Assembly: GCA_009779845.1 (NCBI GenBank)
Contig: WRBE01000020.1
Coordinates: 1 to 41,673 of the forward strand
Length of the DNA: 41,673 nucleotides
Origin: Oscillospiraceae bacterium
GTDB lineage: Bacteria > Bacillota > Clostridia > Oscillospirales > Oscillospiraceae
Direction of reading: 5' to 3'
Part shown: one piece after another, positions 30,708 to 40,200 of the stretch
Numbering within the stretch: the stretch's first letter is position 1
Layout: each line of letters opens with the position of its first letter
Notes under the pieces: model-generated
Told to the model about the DNA's origin: nothing
Seen by the model: the letters and a program-made list of their open reading frames with translations, nothing else
Databases searched by the model: none
Made by a program: the position numbers and the translations under genes

Positions 30708-31316
30708 CTACACATTATAATATGCCACCCCTAGCTGGGTACGGTTGCTTACCTCTAGCTTCTCCATAATCACAACGATATTATTCCGTACTGTCCCCTC
30801 GCTGAGAAACAGTTGCGCCGCAATCTCTTTGTTGGTTAGCCCTTGGGCCACAAGGCGGGCAATGTCTTTCTCTCGGGGGGTCAGTTTTTCCAAGGCCGGA
30901 TTTTCTGTCATGGTCAACTTTTTGAGGACATCCGTGTCCAGCACTCCGGTGCCCTCTAGCAACACCCGCAGTTTCCCTGGGATGGCTGAAATCTGGTCTG
31001 TCTTAATCAAATATCCGTCCGCCCCAGCAGTAAGGGCTTGTTGGATATTGGGCTTATCGTCAAAGGTGGTCAGCATCATAATTTTCACATGGGGGAACCG
31101 CTGTTTGATGAGCCGGGTGGCGGCGATCCCGTCCACGCCGGGCATACGAATATCCATGAGCAGAATATTCGGCGCATGGGCCTCGCAAAGCTGTAGTGCC
31201 TCTGCCCCGTCAGCGGCAGTGCCAACTACGGTAATGTCCGGTTCTGCACCTAGGGTGAGGGATAGACTTTTGCGGATTAAGGGGTCGTCATCAACGATTA
31301 ATAGCTTCATTGTCAT
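30708..31316 (-). CDS. NarL/LuxR-type response regulator
   Basis: This 202-residue regulator has a receiver domain with DDD at 9-11 and phosphoacceptor Asp55 (LLMDIRMPGVDG), then Lys105 in YLIKTD, and a C-terminal LuxR-type helix-turn-helix at about 139-195 (LTPREKDIARLVAQGLTNKE, then LSEGTVRNNI). AGGAGG lies about 9 nt upstream of the ATG. It overlaps the kinase gene by 26 bp and closes the operon. It probably activates the operon through the palindrome at 34876-34891, which fits the position of an activator site. Confidence 0.93.
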   Translation of the reverse strand: MTMKLLIVDDDPLIRKSLSLTLGAEPDITVVGTAADGAEALQLCEAHAPNILLMDIRMPGVDGIAATRLIKQRFPHVKIMMLTTFDDKPNIQQALTAGADGYLIKTDQISAIPGKLRVLLEGTGVLDTDVLKKLTMTENPALEKLTPREKDIARLVAQGLTNKEIAAQLFLSEGTVRNNIVVIMEKLEVSNRTQLGVAYYNV

Positions 31317-32412
31317 CTTGTGGGGCCTCCTCCTTTATTGGTATTACACACACCACGCGGAACGTATCACCGGCATGTACCGACAAACTTCCGCCGATGG
31401 CGGCGGCACGTTGGCGCAGGTTTCGTAAGCCGCTTCCCAGCGTGCTATTTTTCGCTCCTATCACACCGTCGTTTTCGATACAGAGTCGCACAATGTGAGG
31501 CGTTGCGTCTAAATCCACAGTCACCCTCGTTGCCACCGCATGGCGGACTGCGTTGGTCAGGCCCTCTTTCAAACAGGCTTCCAGCATATTCCAGATGTAC
31601 ATGGGAATCTTTGATGTGTCCCCATAGACATGAAAGTCCGCTTGACAGGCGGGGAATTTGTTGCAAATTTCTGATAACGCCTCCACCCCTAAAAACGTGA
31701 CTGCTGACAGGTTATGTACCGCCTCTCGAATCTTATTGGCACCGCTGTCAAGGCGGGCTAGGGCGGCATCGTATAGTTCTAGGGCATCGGGGTTCTCCCC
31801 TGTCATAATGCGTCGGGCTGTTTGGAGGGAGATATACGCCGCCACAATCTCGTGGCCTGCGTTATCGTGAATATCCCGTGCAATCCGGGTACGCTCGGCG
31901 ACTACGGTCATCTGCTCGACTCGCGCCAGCGCAACGCTGAGATCCCGTTGTATGCTCTCTAACTCAAAGTACCGTCCTACCGAGCGGTCTCGGAGGTTAT
32001 ATTTCTCTTGCCGCTCTCTTTGCCAATGACCGAGAAACAGCCCGGCAAGGGCCGCTAGACCCAGTACGGAAACCAACAACGGGTTGAAATCAAAAAACAA
32101 ATACAATCCCGCAAACACAGCCCAGTGAAGCCCAAAATACATGGCGGCAAACAAGGGCAACGCCAGCGCAAACGGCACATCACCGCCTGTGGCGGACAAA
32201 GCAATGCAAGCCACAATGTCAATCGCCACCGTGCCGGTCAGATTCGGAAACCGCCAGCGGAACAGTGCCATGACCGTTAATATCAAAAGCAGGAAAAAGC
32301 CCGTTGTGCTGCCCTCTATACCGCCACCTGCGAGCCAGAGCGCGAACAACAAGCCAATTCCTGCCGAGTGGCAGAGCAAAAACCAAGTTTTTGGTGCCCA
32401 AACATTTCTCAT
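31291..32412 (-). CDS. Sensor histidine kinase, HisKA_3 type
   Basis: This 373-residue membrane kinase has about five or six hydrophobic segments in residues 10-130, a short coiled linker, the phosphoacceptor box ERTRIARDIHDNAGHEI with His182, and an ATPase domain (LKEGLTNAVRHAVATRV, ENDGVIGAKNSTLGSGLRNL). The small loops between segments suggest sensing within the membrane, as in LnrJ/LiaS-like kinases. It overlaps the upstream permease by 4 bp and the regulator by 26 bp. Confidence 0.93.
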   Translation of the reverse strand: MRNVWAPKTWFLLCHSAGIGLLFALWLAGGGIEGSTTGFFLLLILTVMALFRWRFPNLTGTVAIDIVACIALSATGGDVPFALALPLFAAMYFGLHWAVFAGLYLFFDFNPLLVSVLGLAALAGLFLGHWQRERQEKYNLRDRSVGRYFELESIQRDLSVALARVEQMTVVAERTRIARDIHDNAGHEIVAAYISLQTARRIMTGENPDALELYDAALARLDSGANKIREAVHNLSAVTFLGVEALSEICNKFPACQADFHVYGDTSKIPMYIWNMLEACLKEGLTNAVRHAVATRVTVDLDATPHIVRLCIENDGVIGAKNSTLGSGLRNLRQRAAAIGGSLSVHAGDTFRVVCVIPIKEEAPQDDNEAINR

Positions 32413-33113
32413 ACGATTCTGCGTTTTCCTCCATAGAGCAGAAATGCCACGGTGAAGAGCGACATGACTGCAACGCCAATCCAGAATTGGTTATTCATGA
32501 CACCTGTTTCTAATACCGCACGTAGTCCCCGCATGGCCCAGTACACTGGAAAAATGACGCCTACGTACTCTAGCAACCCAGGAAACACAGTCACCGGGAA
32601 CGTGACCCCGCCGATAAAGGCCGTGAGAAATAGCACGAGACTAAATCCGGCGCCGCTATCCGCCTTGCTCTTGAACAGACAGTGCCACGCAAACGCCATG
32701 GCAACAGATGCCAATGTCAGTATAGTATAGCACAAGAATACCGCAAAGGAAAGTGTCACGCTCCAGTCATACAATACCATACCCAAAATGGAGACCAACC
32801 CCATCTGTACAAAGAGAGGAACTGCGCAAGACAACAGGTTTTCCGTTAGGTACCGCCGCATGGTGATGGGTGCCGCCAGAATACGGATCACCGCACCGTC
32901 TGTCTTGTCTGCTAAAATGTTCAAGCTCATCAAATACGCACTGCTCATCGTGAGCATAGCGAGGAGCGCAAACCCACCATCGGCGAAGAATCCGACATTG
33001 CCACCTGCCCATAACGGCCGAATCAGGATCAATGCGATGGGCATGAGATAGGTGCAAATCAAAGTCAGTGGGTTACGGGTACTGCGGAGCAGGGCAAATC
33101 GAAAGATTGTCAC
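32409..33113 (-). CDS. ABC-2 type exporter permease (second)
   Basis: This 234-residue protein has about six membrane segments, starting FRFALLRSTRNPLTLICTYL and ending FTVAFLLYGGKRRIV. The cytoplasmic loop ILADKTDGAVIRILAAPITM matches the usual ABC-2 coupling helix. It is a half-transporter partner of the next permease. Both ends overlap neighbours by 4 bp (ATGA type). Confidence 0.88.
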   Translation of the reverse strand: MTIFRFALLRSTRNPLTLICTYLMPIALILIRPLWAGGNVGFFADGGFALLAMLTMSSAYLMSLNILADKTDGAVIRILAAPITMRRYLTENLLSCAVPLFVQMGLVSILGMVLYDWSVTLSFAVFLCYTILTLASVAMAFAWHCLFKSKADSGAGFSLVLFLTAFIGGVTFPVTVFPGLLEYVGVIFPVYWAMRGLRAVLETGVMNNQFWIGVAVMSLFTVAFLLYGGKRRIV

Positions 33114-33874
33114 GCTTTCCGCCTCCTTCCAAGGGCAAATACCAGTACAGCCAGCACTGCGGTGATTGCCGCTAACACACCAATGTTAAACATGGCTTCA
33201 CTCATATCATCTAAGACAGGTCCGGCAAATAAGATTGCCCGGGACGCAAGGGATAAGGGGGTGCCGTGTTGTTGCAGGAACGTGGCAATGGCACTGTTTC
33301 CTAATGGAACAAAGAAGAAACCGGATAGCAACATCATGCCAAAACAGAATATCATGCTAACAGTGGTGGCATTCTTTCTCTTCGGTGCCAATTGAGAAAT
33401 CAGGGCCGCAACCAACTGGCTCATAATGGAAATAATCAAAAGCACAGCGATCAAAACCAGCGGGTTGCCCCATTGTACATCAAATATCAACGCTGCCACG
33501 GTAAACACCAATGCCCCTTGCAGTAGGTTGAACATCCAACTGGCCATCGATGCGCCCATCAAAAATGTGCGTTGTGGAACCGGGGACGCCATAAGCCGCC
33601 ACCGTACGGGGCCTTCTCTCAGGTCATCGTAGATATGATAGATCAGTATCTCGCCGGAGAAAAATTGGAACGATACCATGAATCCCGCCGCAATAACCGT
33701 TGCTAAGGCCGATGTATCAACAGCGTCACCTGCCATATCTTGCATAAATCCGATGTTGCCCAGCATGTTGAGCATGACTAGCCCCAAGGGCAATAAGACA
33801 TAGAAAATCAGATTCTGGGGAGCACAAATGTTTCGCTTAAAATAATGAGAAAAAATCAGTGAAAATCTACCCAT
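33110..33874 (-). CDS. ABC-2 type exporter permease (first)
   Basis: This 254-residue protein has about six membrane segments. It begins MGRFSLIFSHYFKRNI and has the coupling loop YHIYDDLREGPVRWRLMASP before the second segment group. It starts 2 bp after the ATPase stop and overlaps the second permease by 4 bp. The pair plus ATPase make a heterodimeric exporter resembling LnrLMN. Confidence 0.88.
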   Translation of the reverse strand: MGRFSLIFSHYFKRNICAPQNLIFYVLLPLGLVMLNMLGNIGFMQDMAGDAVDTSALATVIAAGFMVSFQFFSGEILIYHIYDDLREGPVRWRLMASPVPQRTFLMGASMASWMFNLLQGALVFTVAALIFDVQWGNPLVLIAVLLIISIMSQLVAALISQLAPKRKNATTVSMIFCFGMMLLSGFFFVPLGNSAIATFLQQHGTPLSLASRAILFAGPVLDDMSEAMFNIGVLAAITAVLAVLVFALGRRRKA

Positions 33875-33876
33875 TT

Positions 33877-34815
33877 CTACACCTCCTCGTCGCGGAGCCG
33901 CTTACCGGTAAGCGTGAGGAACACGTCTTCCAAGTTCGGCTTATCTTCGGAGAAAGAGGTCACGCCGCCATTTCTGTGGGCGACTTCCATAATACGGTTC
34001 ACATTCCCGCTTCCGGCACTGGAGATGATCTGATAGTGGTTGCCGTTGACCATCACATTTTTCACGCCGGAGATAGCACGAAGCTCTTCTGTCAACGCCT
34101 CTGACGGTCTGGCGGCGTAAAGGTTCACGCGATCCTCATACTGGATACGGCCCATGAGCTCGTCGATGGTACCCTCGGCAATCACACGCCCGGCATCCAT
34201 GATAGCGATACGGTCGCAAATGGCCTGTACTTCTTCCATGTAGTGAGAGGTGTAGATGACCGTGGTACCTTGGTCGGCGATTTTCTTCACGGACTCTAAG
34301 ATATGGTTCCGAGATTGGGGGTCAATCCCTACAGTCGGCTCATCCATGATAACCAGTTTCGGCTTATGAACCAGTGCGCAAGCAATATTCAATCGCCGCT
34401 GCATCCCGCCGGAGAAAGTCTTCGGTCGCTTGCTGGCCCGGTCAGTAAGTCCCACGAACTCTAACATGGTTTTCACATTGGCCTCTAACACAGCGCCTCG
34501 CAAACCGTACAGACCGCCGAAGTAGCGTAGGTTCTCAACAGCGGACAAGTCTTGGAACACTGTAATTTCTTGGGTGACCAGCCCCAGCTCTTGCCGGGTT
34601 TTGAGGTTGCGGGTATTTTGCTTTTTACCAAACACTTGTATCTCGCCGCCGTCTGCGTCAATCAAGCCGCATAGGGTGCGGATAGCGGTGGTTTTCCCCG
34701 CCCCGTTTGGGCCCAACAGACCCAGAACTTCGCCCTCTACTACATTTAAATTCAGGTGATCCAGTGCGGTCATGTCGCCGTAGCGTTTGACTACGTTTTT
34801 CATTGTTGCTATCAT
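33877..34815 (-). CDS. ABC exporter ATP-binding protein, LnrL-like
   Basis: This 312-residue ATPase has Walker A GPNGAGKTT at about 35-43, the signature TFSGGMQRRLNIACAL, Walker B LVIMDEPTVGIDP and a C-terminal extension (VNRIMEVAHRNGGVTSFSED, then VFLTLTGKRLRD) typical of drug-exporter ATPases. AAGGAGG lies 9 nt upstream of the ATG. It is first in the five-gene operon ATPase-permease-permease-kinase-regulator. In Bacillus, LnrLMN with LnrJK exports and senses linearmycins and related polyenes; the substrate here is unknown. Confidence 0.93.
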   Translation of the reverse strand: MIATMKNVVKRYGDMTALDHLNLNVVEGEVLGLLGPNGAGKTTAIRTLCGLIDADGGEIQVFGKKQNTRNLKTRQELGLVTQEITVFQDLSAVENLRYFGGLYGLRGAVLEANVKTMLEFVGLTDRASKRPKTFSGGMQRRLNIACALVHKPKLVIMDEPTVGIDPQSRNHILESVKKIADQGTTVIYTSHYMEEVQAICDRIAIMDAGRVIAEGTIDELMGRIQYEDRVNLYAARPSEALTEELRAISGVKNVMVNGNHYQIISSAGSGNVNRIMEVAHRNGGVTSFSEDKPNLEDVFLTLTGKRLRDEEV

Positions 34816-34847
34816 TGTGATGTCCTCCTTGTTTGTTATCTGGGCCT

Positions 34848-34891
34848 ATTATGTCACAAGGAGCGGGAGCTGAATAGTGACATTTGTCACT
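34848..34891 (-). promoter_or_regulatory. Promoter and activator site of the exporter/two-component operon
   Basis: AGTGACATTTGTCACT (34876-34891) is a perfect 7-bp inverted repeat. The minus-strand -10 CATAAT is at 34848-34853, with no good -35. The palindrome centre falls near -43, the position of a LuxR-type activator that replaces the -35 element. Confidence 0.6.
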
Positions 34892-34919
34892 GTTTTTGGG
34901 GAGGAGTGTTTTTTGGATA

Positions 34920-35390
34920 CTTAGGGGATGGTGTCCTCGGTGTTCCGGCCCTTGTCCTTTTCTTGGTTTGGTGGGTTGCGTTTGCACCTTGTAGGGGGCG
35001 TGCTCCCTGCGCGTCCCGGCTCTTGGCCTTTGCTGTTCGGCGTTGCCGCCGATTCTATCTCGGCGCAGGCCAAGGGCTGGTCATGTCCTGCCGGACGGGC
35101 CTTCTTTTTGTCGTTGAACAAAAAGAAGCAAAAAGTCAACACAGGGGCTGCGCCCCTATGTACCCGCAAAGGTCAAGGGCAAATGTAGAGACCGTTTTCA
35201 TGTTATACTCTGTGCTGGCGACAATACTCATCTACCAGAAGTCCGGTTGCCTCGGAACCTAGAAGGGCGGTTGCCGCCGCCGGTGGGATGTTCTATTGAA
35301 ATGCGCTTGTGAACGGGGAGCGTAGGATCAAGAGTGCCTTGTAGGGGACGCTGCCTTTGGCGGCCTGTCCCTTTTGGTTTGCGGTAATTT
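34920..35390. repeat. Dispersed non-coding repeat, copy 2 and partial units
   Basis: 35109-35385 parallels 63-320 of the window in the same orientation; the first 59 bp are identical. A perfect hairpin CTTCTTTTTG/CAAAAAGAAG (35101-35110 and 35119-35128) starts this copy. Shorter units of the form TTGTAGGGG, G/C-rich core, TCCCGGCTCTTGG recur at about 34985-35022 and 35338-35380, and in copy 1 near 281-318. Confidence 0.7.
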
Positions 35391-35424
35391 AGTTTGGAAC
35401 TATCTATTTTTTTGCCTTTTTTCA

Positions 35425-35453
35425 TTGACAATTCCATGTTTTTGTGCTATTAT
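35425..35453 (+). promoter_or_regulatory. Promoter of the secreted-protein gene
   Basis: TTGACA (35425-35430), a 17-bp spacer and TATTAT (35448-35453), about 100 bp upstream of the start codon. Confidence 0.8.
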
Positions 35454-35555
35454 GTGAGCAAGAAGTGTTGCATACAGAATCAATCTGCAAATAGCATACA
35501 AACAATCGAAGAAAAATAAGCCTTACATTTTGTCAGTAAAAGGAGGGGACTAGCA

Positions 35556-36392
35556 ATGAATCAAGCGAAACGAAAAAAGTGGTTTGCGCCAAGTTTACTG
35601 GCGTGTGCGTTGCTTGCCGTGCTCGGAATGCATTTCTTTTCCCAAGGCAATGCTGTAGAGCAAGAGCAGGGTGCTATGGCACAAGAAGCGGAGATTGCAG
35701 AGCATGACGATTTGGAACAAGTGACTCGGATACAGACGTTCAGCTGGTGGACACTCCCTGAGGATACTTTGATGGAAGGTGCATCGCTTGTTGTGCATGG
35801 CAGAGCGACAGGGGCATCAGAACCCTTTTTCGTCGAGAGCACGTACGGAGGGCGTACTATTTTTACGGATTACTATATCCGCATTTATGAAACGCTCCGT
35901 GGTGTGCCCTCCGCATGGGAGATAATAGTCAGAGTAGAGGGCGGAAGCGCAGATGGCATGGTGATTCAATCACAGTTGGAAGATTTGTTTGTGACCGGCA
36001 ACGAGTACCTGTTATTCTTAAACGTACCGGGCGGCGGGGTCTTCGATACGCCGGGGGACTATTACTATATCGTTGGCGGGCCAAACGGCGTATTCAGGAA
36101 AGGGTCGCCCATTAGAGCGCAGCGGGTTTTAGGCGAAAATGAGGCTTTGTTTATACAGTCCCACGGCCTTGGCAAAGAATTTATTTTATCAGAGCTTCGC
36201 AACCAACTGGAGCAAGTAAATGCCACCGTTCCACCTCCTGATGAGGATGCCCTGCGGCAAATGGGCATAGATGCCATTTTAAAAAACATTGAAAATGGCA
36301 TCTTGCTCCCGGATACCGATTTGCTTGATGAGGTGCAAAATCGGCCGAGCCGTCCTGCTTGGATTGTTGAAGGGCGAGCAGCTTGTAGCTGA
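35556..36392 (+). CDS. Secreted or membrane-anchored hypothetical protein
   Basis: It encodes 278 residues. A basic N-terminus and hydrophobic segment (WFAPSLLACALLAVLGMHFF, residues about 9-28) act as signal or anchor. The exported part has LMEGASLVVHGRATGASEPF, TDYYIRIYETLRGVPSAWEIIVRVEGG, LFVTGNEYLLFLNVPG and YYYIVGGPNGVF. I recall similar proteins in Bacillota with this order, function unknown. The ATG follows AAGGAGGGG. It stands alone between its own promoter and a terminator-like hairpin. Confidence 0.75.
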   Translation: MNQAKRKKWFAPSLLACALLAVLGMHFFSQGNAVEQEQGAMAQEAEIAEHDDLEQVTRIQTFSWWTLPEDTLMEGASLVVHGRATGASEPFFVESTYGGRTIFTDYYIRIYETLRGVPSAWEIIVRVEGGSADGMVIQSQLEDLFVTGNEYLLFLNVPGGGVFDTPGDYYYIVGGPNGVFRKGSPIRAQRVLGENEALFIQSHGLGKEFILSELRNQLEQVNATVPPPDEDALRQMGIDAILKNIENGILLPDTDLLDEVQNRPSRPAWIVEGRAACS

Positions 36393-36422
36393 CAATACCC
36401 ACGAAAAAGCACAGAGCAAACC

Positions 36423-36455
36423 ACCGCCGCATTCCGACAACAGGAATGTGGCGGT
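36423..36455 (+). terminator. Terminator after the secreted-protein gene
   Basis: ACCGCCGCATTCC (36423-36435) pairs with GGAATGTGGCGGT (36443-36455), including one G-T pair, followed by ATTGTTA. It lies about 30 bp beyond the stop. Confidence 0.65.
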
Positions 36456-36525
36456 ATTGTTACGCTTCGATTCGGCTTGTTTCAACTCCCCATCGGCATA
36501 CCTTGCGGTTTTCGCTGGGTACACA

Positions 36526-36569
36526 AGCAAAATCTACCCCGTCGGCGGTGCCGTGGGGTAGATTTTGCT
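36526..36569 (-). terminator. Terminator of the His-rich lipoprotein gene
   Basis: AGCAAAATCTACCCC (36526-36540) and GGGGTAGATTTTGCT (36555-36569) form a perfect 15-bp stem with a 14-nt loop, 15 bp beyond the lipoprotein stop. Confidence 0.7.
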
Positions 36570-36583
36570 AGGCGCTTCTCTTG

Positions 36584-37036
36584 TTATCGCACTGTTGCGC
36601 CTGGGGTTGCTGCGCCCCGCCCTGAAGTCCAAGGGGTCACGACCCCGTCTCTGGCCCAGCGGGTGGATCCGGCGTTGCGGGTACCGTCTGTGCCGGTCAT
36701 GCCGCCCACAGCACCGCGGTTGTTCACACGTCCACCGGGTCGGTCGGCATCAATCCCATTGCCGATAATCCCGTCGGTGTCTGTCACTCTGCCACCGTGG
36801 CGATAGTGATGCCCGTCTGTCCGGTAATGGTGATTGTGGTGGCGGTATCCGTCCGTCCGATGGTTGTGATGGCGGCCCCGGGCGATATTGCCATCGGTCA
36901 CATATCCGTCGTGCCGGTAATGGTACCCGTCTCTATGCACCCTGTTGGTATCTACTACCGTTCTGCCTGTGTTACAGCCAGTGAACAGTGCGAGAAACAT
37001 CAGGGCAGTCAGGGCAAGCCAAACTATTTTTCTCAT
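36584..37036 (-). CDS. Histidine-rich lipoprotein
   Basis: This 150-residue protein has a lipoprotein signal (MRKIVWLALTALMFLALFTGC) with the lipidated Cys at position 21. The exported part carries thirteen His within about 50 residues (33-82), in loose repeats such as RGRHHNH, RTDGYRHHNHHYRTDGHHYR, and many Gly, Asp and Arg; the tail is Gly/Thr-rich. No folded domain is evident. His clusters suggest metal binding (zinc, nickel, copper) on the outer face of the membrane, by inference. GGAGG lies about 8 nt before the ATG. It is divergent from the M14 metallopeptidase gene; a weak promoter (TTGAAA-16-TACTAA) is present. Confidence 0.75.
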   Translation of the reverse strand: MRKIVWLALTALMFLALFTGCNTGRTVVDTNRVHRDGYHYRHDGYVTDGNIARGRHHNHRTDGYRHHNHHYRTDGHHYRHGGRVTDTDGIIGNGIDADRPGGRVNNRGAVGGMTGTDGTRNAGSTRWARDGVVTPWTSGRGAATPGATVR

Positions 37037-37192
37037 TTTGTTTTCCTCCGTGTTTGCGTTGTGATTTACGCAGGTTTAGTATGGGCAGTTTTACAGGTTT
37101 CAACGCTGGAAGATTATGGGCGGGGCTTTTGGTTTTTGTCAATAGCCACGACAGTTCTGATTCAGAATAAATATGAATAATATCGAAAAAGC

Positions 37193-37221
37193 TTGCATAT
37201 TTATAAAATCTGTGGTAGACT
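37193..37221 (+). promoter_or_regulatory. Promoter of the M14 peptidase gene
   Basis: TTGCAT (37193-37198), a 17-bp spacer and TAGACT (37216-37221), about 60 bp before the start codon. Confidence 0.6.
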
Positions 37222-37281
37222 TCTAAAAGCGTGGTAACACACACTGAAATTATGAAACACACGGAAAGGAAGCAAAAAACG

Positions 37282-40200
37282 ATGGATACGAAAAAAATCG
37301 CAAGCTCAGTACTGGCGCTACTATTGATGTTAGCGCTTGTGCTACAACCACTTGCACTCGCGGTTCCTGCGGATGCGACCTATGCGGAAGAGACAACCGC
37401 GCCTGTAGAGGAAATGGAAGTAGCAGGCACCGTTATTTTCCAAGAAGAATTTGAAACATCAGACGGTGAAATTCCAACACCGGCCTATGATGATGGCGAA
37501 AACTCTGATCGTGATACAGAGCCGACATGCTACGACCTCCCGCTTATGGTCGATATGGTGGAGACGCCTTCTCCACGCAGGGCGGCCCGGTCTGTGGGCG
37601 GCAGCGGGATTCCGCATCTTTACGCACAACAAGGCGTAGTCCGCAGCTCTGGTGAGGCGACAGGTGCCGCAATGCGGATTGATCGTGTCCGGGTTCTCGA
37701 CGGCGGCGAAAACCAAGCCCGCTGGAGAGACCAAGTCGGCGCGGGACATAGTGTCTATCAAGGCGATAGCGGCAACTGGTACACAACCTCAAGAGCCGCC
37801 GCTTTGGATGACCGCCGTGTATTCTATTTCCATATAGACGTTCCTGCTACATTTGTTGCAGAAGCCTTAGCTGATCCGGCTACATTTGCAAACAGAGCTT
37901 CTGTTACATACGGTGGTGTGGCACTTACGGTCTGGCGTAGCGGCAATACCTCCTTTACTGGTAACGCTGACTTGATTGAACTTGCCAGCCGTACTGTCAT
38001 TGAGCATGATGACGGGTCAGCTACCCTTGAGGTCGGTCTGCAATTTAACACACCATATGCCGCCGGTGCCGGTGTCAATGCCCCCGGCAATGCAGATGGC
38101 GGTTGGAGAAACTTTGGGCAAGGCGGATTCCCGCTGGGGTTGCGCCCATTGCTCGGCACATTTGATGTGGGCATCCGATTTAATAACATCGAAATTGGTA
38201 GTATGCCGCTCCGCCTCAACTTATATGATGATTTCATGCAATGGTATGAAATTGACCAGTGGGCACAGGACTTGCAGGCGGAAGCAGGCGAGAACAAATC
38301 CATCAACGGCCGCCATGTTGACGTAAACGTCATCGGCCACAGCCTCATGGGCAGACCGATTTGGAATGTGGCCATCGCGGCAGACCAAGCGGCGGTTGAC
38401 CATTACTTAAATGTCACCCTGCCCCTCATGCGTGACGATCCGGACGAACTCAGACGGCAAATTGAGGCGGGTGTCCACCATCGCATGGCAATTTACATGA
38501 CCAATATCCACCCGGACGAAGTGTCCGGCGTTTGCTCACAACTGGTCGTCGTAGAGCAACTGATTCATAACGATGAGATTTTCTTTGAATATGCGACTGA
38601 GACGGAAACGATATGGGAAACTTGGCGAACCGGCTCGAACAACAACCACAACCGTGTGCAAAGAACCAGCACGGACACGAACAGGGTCGTCATGCCTGTT
38701 GCGGATGTGTTGGACGATTTCATCATCCTCTTCTGCCCCACCAACAACCCGGACGGTCGGGAAGGGTTGAGAAGAGTCAACGCATATGGGTTTGACATGA
38801 ACCGGGACGGTTCCTCCCAAGTCCACCCTGAAAACAGATACATGATTACAGAAATTCTCCGCTGGAGCCCGATTATCCAGCTGGACCTGCACGGTCATGT
38901 TGCGGCACTCCTCATCGAGCCGTGTACCGCACCCCACAACCCGAACTATGAGTATGACCTCATGCGCCCCATGATGGTTCGTCTCGCGGATGCAATGGGC
39001 CATGCCGCCATTGCGGGGCCGTATAACCGCTTTATGATTCCGGCGGTACACAGACAAGAGGGTTGGGACGATGCCGGCCCGCTCTATCTGCCGGTCTTCA
39101 TGTCACACTTTGGCATCTTGGGCTTCACACTGGAAATCCCCCACGCCAACCAAGAAAGTGCGGATGCCAACCTTGCCATGATTTATGCGGCAATTAACTA
39201 CGCATCTAGAGAGCATAATTTCAACGAAATCGTATCCAATAAGCTCACGCAAATGCACCGGGGTGTCAACAACATTGACGCACGAGAGTCAGTTGACCCA
39301 TACTTTGTTGACACAAGCACATTCGCACAACTCACAGACGCCGAAGTAGCAGACGGAGACCCCCGCACAGGTTCACGCCCGACTGGATACCTTGGTCGTC
39401 CCCGTATCCATGCACCGGCGCACCCCCAAGCCTGTGAAGACGGCTATCTGGACTTCTTCCCGGACTGGTGGGTTATCCCTGCTGACGAGGTGTTGCAATA
39501 CAACAGAACCGAAGCGTACAGAGGCGTTGAAAATCTGATAAGACAGCAAATCCATGTGGATCGTCTCACCGCCCCTGTTACCCATGACGGTGTGACATAC
39601 CCAGCGGGCACCTTTGTGGTTGACATGCGCCAATCCTTCCGGGGTGCCGCGAATACGCTATTGGGTTACGGCTATGACGCGTCGTTCTCTTCTACTATTT
39701 ACGCCGGCGTTCTCTCTGCCCACCCGACTACCCGTGGGTTTGCCGCAACACCCCTTTGGGCAGAAAACCTCTTTACCGATTACTTAGCGCCGTTACCCGG
39801 CTTTACCGTCCCGGCTACTGTGCTGGCAAGCGGTGACAGCGAATATCTCGTCATTCGCAACAAAGCGCAAGACACCATCCTTGTTGTCAATGATCTGCTC
39901 CGTGCAGGTGTAGACGTTTGGATGCTGACCGAGTTTGCCCAAGGCGGCAGAGTGGGTGATTTCGTGGTCGCCCGGACTGACCTAACCGGCCACAGCGCAT
40001 TAGAAGGCCGCCGCATTGACACAACAGGATATCTCAACGAAGTCCCTGCAACCGCAGGTGCCTTGGTGCAACCAAACGTTGCCGTGCAAAACGCCGGTCT
40101 CGGCGCAGGGCAGGGCACCACACAGGTCACCCGATATATCGTCAACCACATGCTGGGCTTTGACATGGTGACAATAGAGGCCGCCGAAAATGTGATAGAC

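Larger units (their letters stand above)
34816..35555. other. Intergenic region with operon promoter and dispersed repeat
   Basis: The left part holds the exporter operon promoter and activator palindrome. The middle, about 34920-35390, is repeat-derived and G/C-rich. The right part holds the promoter of the secreted protein at 35425-35453. I see no gene here. Confidence 0.65.

Noticed and set aside
34756-35262. Plus-strand 168-codon frame across the exporter promoter and repeat
   Set aside because: It begins inside the ATPase gene on the other strand and runs through a non-coding repeat; no family or start signal.
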